NCBI GenBank assembly: GCA_947457325.1
Contig: CANGVU010000039.1
Span: 1-8,091, forward strand
Length of the DNA stretch: 8,091 bases
From: Flavobacteriales bacterium
GTDB lineage: Bacteria; Bacteroidota; Bacteroidia; Flavobacteriales_D; Sanyastnellaceae
Direction of reading: 5' to 3'
The position numbers were made by a program, and so were the translations under genes. How positions within the stretch are numbered: position 1 is the first letter of the stretch; the number at the start of each line of letters is the position of its first letter. Below are positions 6,100 through 8,091 of this stretch, piece after piece. The notes beneath the pieces are model-generated. The model made no database searches and was not told where the DNA came from. It was given only the letters and a program-made list of their open reading frames with translations.

Positions 6100-7416
6100 G
6101 TGAATCTGGTCCACGAATTAAAATCCAATTTCAATTCTTTCTTCAGAGAGGGAAGCCGATTTATTCTCGGTGTTAGCGGAGGAAAAGATAGCATGTTATT
6201 GGCCCACCTCATGCTTGAAGCGCGTATTCCCTTCCATATTGCACATGTCAATTACCAATTAAGAGGAGAGGAAAGCGATAAAGACCAAGCGTTCATCGAA
6301 GCATGGGGGCAACAGAACAACGTGATCGTTCATTGTATCAAAGTACAATATACTGAAGAAGAAAAAAACATTCAAGCTTGGGCAAGATCAAAAAGAAGAG
6401 ATTATTTTGAAGTGCTTCTTCACCAAGAAAAAGCATCCGCCATCATCTTGGCGCATCATGTCAATGACCTCTGGGAAACCCATTGGCTCAAACTATTGCG
6501 CTTTCAGGTGGAAGGAAATTCCGGAATGTTACCGTGGATTCCACCGTACTTCAGACCATTGCTCTACACCCCAAAATCTATCATTGATGAGGAGGTGAAG
6601 TCAAGGAATATGGCATTCAGAGAAGATGAATCCAACCAATCAATCAAATACAACCGAAACTTTCTAAGACACCAAATCATTCCTGAAATCAATCAGCGAT
6701 TTGGCATCAGTGATGAAGCAATTGTAGCATTCAATCAACGCAAATCAGACAAAGAAGCTTGGAGTTATTATCTGATGCACACTTTCCTGAATGAAGTTGT
6801 AACCGATAACAATGACATTCAAACTTTTGATTGTAAAAAAACACCTTCATTTTTACCCCTTTCAACTCCATTGTTCCACTGGCTCACCCCACTAGGATTT
6901 AGTCCAGATCAAATCACTGCCATTTCCAATTGGGAAGGGATGGAGAATGGTAAAAAAATAGAGAGCCCAAGCCATATTCTTTGGAAAGAAAACAACACAT
7001 TCAAAGTAAGCTTGCTCAACAAAGAGGTTCCTGAAACCTACGAAATTCATAGCCCATTTTTCCTCGACCTCTGCGCATGGCAAGGGAAAAAAAACAACTT
7101 GCCCAATCCTGCATGGTATGGTGATAAAACACATCTTCAATTGGATTTAAGTAAAATTGAATTTCCCTGTACCATCAGACCATGGCGCAATGGAGAAAAG
7201 TTTCAACCCTTTGGAATGTCTGGACATGTGCTTATTTCTGATTACCTCAACCAAAAAGGAATTGCTGCGGCATTGAAATCCAAAATTGTTGTTCTAGAAA
7301 GCAACAATAAAATTGCCGCTATTTTGGGAATTGAAGTGGCCAATTGGTGTAGAATCGAACAACACACTCAGGGCGTTTGGCTCATTCATCCGTTTCCTGG
7401 ACAATCATCGGAATAA
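6100..7416 (+). CDS. tilS: tRNA(Ile)-lysidine synthetase
   Basis: TilS uses ATP and lysine to modify the wobble C34 of the CAU-anticodon tRNA-Ile to lysidine, making it read AUA and accept isoleucine. The 438-residue protein has the PP-loop SGGKDS (26-31), AHVNYQLRGEESDKD (48-62), the tRNA-binding AWARSKRRDYF (93-103), AHHVNDLWET (118-127), RPLL (152-155) and NFLRHQIIP (187-195). A TilS C-terminal domain includes IRPWRNGEKFQPFGMSG and SDYLNQKGI. Two spots look divergent: HHVND where HHxDD is common, and RFQVEGNSGM where the family usually has RGTGxxGLxG. The GTG at 6100 is chosen because the same frame has the pabB stop at 6091 and the next Met (32) lies inside the PP-loop motif; 25 residues before SGG is normal. 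It is six bases from pabB, presumably co-transcribed, and overlaps recX at its 3' end. Confidence 0.95.
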   Translation: MNLVHELKSNFNSFFREGSRFILGVSGGKDSMLLAHLMLEARIPFHIAHVNYQLRGEESDKDQAFIEAWGQQNNVIVHCIKVQYTEEEKNIQAWARSKRRDYFEVLLHQEKASAIILAHHVNDLWETHWLKLLRFQVEGNSGMLPWIPPYFRPLLYTPKSIIDEEVKSRNMAFREDESNQSIKYNRNFLRHQIIPEINQRFGISDEAIVAFNQRKSDKEAWSYYLMHTFLNEVVTDNNDIQTFDCKKTPSFLPLSTPLFHWLTPLGFSPDQITAISNWEGMENGKKIESPSHILWKENNTFKVSLLNKEVPETYEIHSPFFLDLCAWQGKKNNLPNPAWYGDKTHLQLDLSKIEFPCTIRPWRNGEKFQPFGMSGHVLISDYLNQKGIAAALKSKIVVLESNNKIAAILGIEVANWCRIEQHTQGVWLIHPFPGQSSE

Positions 7417-7867
7417 CTTTTTCCAAAATAGACATTCCAAACCCCTTTGAATAAAGGTGGCGCATCAACTTCATCCGCTGTTGATTTTTCACACCCTTGT
7501 GTCCAATCTGTTTCCACTTCCGCTTGCCTGCTATCAAGGCTTGCTCCGTTTCATCCTCCAGGGGTAAATCTCTTAAAACCGCATCAATCAATGGCTTTGA
7601 AATTCCCTTTCTCCGCAAACCTTGTTTGATTTTGGAGGCTCCCCATTGCCGAAAAGACACGTGGTCATGGACATACGCACGGGCATAACGTTCCTCGTTC
7701 AACAAATTCTCAGCAATCAACTCTGAAATCCATCCTTGCGCCAAAAAATGGGGCACTTCCCAACGCATCAATTTTTGCTGAACATCCTGATGACAGCGCT
7801 CCGCACGATCGCAATAGGCCTTTATTTTAAGCCAATAAATCCCTTTTTCTTGAACCTTTTCTGTCAT
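7382..7867 (-). CDS. recX: RecX family regulatory protein
   Basis: RecX binds RecA filaments and limits their growth and ATPase activity. The 161-residue protein fits the usual three-repeat helical form: AYCDRAERCHQDVQQKL (17-33), then ENLLNEERYARAYVHDHV (53-70) with QWGASKIKQGLRRKGI (74-89), then KLMRHLYSKGFGMSILEKVI (133-152). The YC...ERCH start is the style I associate with Bacteroidota RecX. The only suitable start is the ATG complementary to 7865-7867. recA is not next to it in the window, unlike in many proteobacteria. Its last codons overlap the end of tilS on the opposite strand by 35 bp. It is divergent from the partial gene at 7928, and a -7-like element lies just upstream. Confidence 0.92.
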   Translation of the reverse strand: MTEKVQEKGIYWLKIKAYCDRAERCHQDVQQKLMRWEVPHFLAQGWISELIAENLLNEERYARAYVHDHVSFRQWGASKIKQGLRRKGISKPLIDAVLRDLPLEDETEQALIAGKRKWKQIGHKGVKNQQRMKLMRHLYSKGFGMSILEKVIPMIVQETDE

Positions 7868-7878
7868 CGTAAAAAAAA

Positions 7879-7886
7879 CAAATTTA
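7879..7886 (-). promoter_or_regulatory. Candidate -7 element (TAAATTTG) for recX
   Basis: Read on the minus strand, TAAATTTG matches the Bacteroidota -7 consensus TAnnTTTG exactly. It ends 12 bases before the recX ATG, so the leader would be only about five bases. A TTG at 7911-7913 (minus) could serve as the -33 element, but the spacing of 24 bases is longer than the usual 19-21. The sequence match is clear; use as a promoter is inference. Confidence 0.5.
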
Positions 7887-7900
7887 TGGCGCTACTTTGC

Positions 7901-7908
7901 TATTTTTG
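7901..7908 (+). promoter_or_regulatory. Candidate -7 element (TATTTTTG) for the gene at 7928
   Basis: TATTTTTG matches the Bacteroidota -7 consensus TAnnTTTG exactly and lies 19 bases before the ATG at 7928, giving a predicted leader of roughly 12-15 bases. The expected -33 region near 7880 holds AAATTTA, not a clear TTG or TTTG, so that half of the promoter is weak or absent. The match is seen; promoter activity is inferred. Confidence 0.5.
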
Positions 7909-7927
7909 TGCAACTTAGAAAAAAGTG

Positions 7928-8091
7928 ATGAAAGTAGAATTGATAGAACAACTTACAGCTGCATTGCAGAATGAAGAAATCATGACTGTACGTGACACTG
8001 TAAGCGGCATTCGCAAACAATGGAAGTCAGAAACCATCAAAGAACGCCAATTGCAATTGGAAGCATTCAAAGCTTCCGAACCTGAAGAGCA
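7928..8091 (+). CDS. N-terminal fragment of a probable DUF349-family protein (3' end outside window)
   Basis: An open frame runs from the ATG at 7928 to the right edge, giving 54 complete codons. The sequence begins MKVELIEQLTAALQNEEIMT and continues with VRDTVSGIRKQWKSETIKERQ. It is highly charged, lacks a signal peptide or membrane segment and looks helical or coiled-coil. The pattern of a short N-terminal 'LIE.L..LL' helix followed by 'R......R..W' resembles the start of the long, repeat-containing DUF349 proteins of Bacteroidota, whose function is not well established. The family call is tentative because the repeats would lie beyond the window. Coding status is better supported: it has a good ATG, an A-rich upstream run (7918-7924) and a consensus -7 element. 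It is divergent from recX. Confidence 0.6.
   Translation, partial: MKVELIEQLTAALQNEEIMTVRDTVSGIRKQWKSETIKERQLQLEAFKASEPEE

Overview
The window looks like an ordinary chromosomal stretch from a Bacteroidota bacterium, probably near Flavobacteriales. The evidence is Bacteroidota-style TAnnTTTG -7 promoter elements, A-rich sequence instead of Shine-Dalgarno motifs before most starts, RecX and DUF349-like proteins of the kind seen in that phylum, and ADP-heptose epimerase, which implies a Gram-negative envelope with heptose. The genus cannot be told from this sequence. No mobile element, CRISPR array, tRNA, rRNA or phage gene was seen, and I found no clear sign of a new defence or metabolic system. 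The interesting points are at gene junctions and in the subtypes of known families.

Layout. Bases 2-2218 (+) are the last 738 codons of mfd, the transcription-repair coupling factor, cut by the left edge. After a 33-bp gap comes a tight block of four genes: hldD (ADP-heptose epimerase, 2252-3220), a 6-pyruvoyl-tetrahydropterin-synthase-like gene (3222-3647), folE (GTP cyclohydrolase I, 3649-4200) and a Bax-inhibitor-1-family membrane protein (4202-4912). The three junctions inside this block all have exactly one T between stop and ATG. A strong intrinsic terminator (4931-4959) ends the block. Four bases later a second unit starts: pabB (aminodeoxychorismate synthase component I, 4963-6093) and tilS (tRNA-Ile lysidine synthetase, 6100-7416). 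recX (7382-7867) lies on the minus strand and overlaps the 3' end of tilS tail to tail by 35 bp. A 60-bp divergent intergenic region with a -7-like element for each direction separates recX from the first 54 codons of a plus-strand gene (7928-8091, open at the right edge) that resembles the start of a DUF349 protein.

How the genes fit together. FolE makes 7,8-dihydroneopterin triphosphate from GTP, and the PTPS-like enzyme uses that product. Its active-site spacing (Cys-x5-His-Gly-His) is the animal PTPS type rather than the usual queuosine QueD type, so tetrahydrobiopterin synthesis is a real possibility. PabB starts the p-aminobenzoate branch of folate, so genes for both halves of folate synthesis lie about 1 kb apart but on opposite sides of the terminator. 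Mfd and RecX act in DNA repair and recombination, TilS in tRNA maturation and HldD in LPS core synthesis. Much of the window is therefore housekeeping, with no single pathway joining everything.
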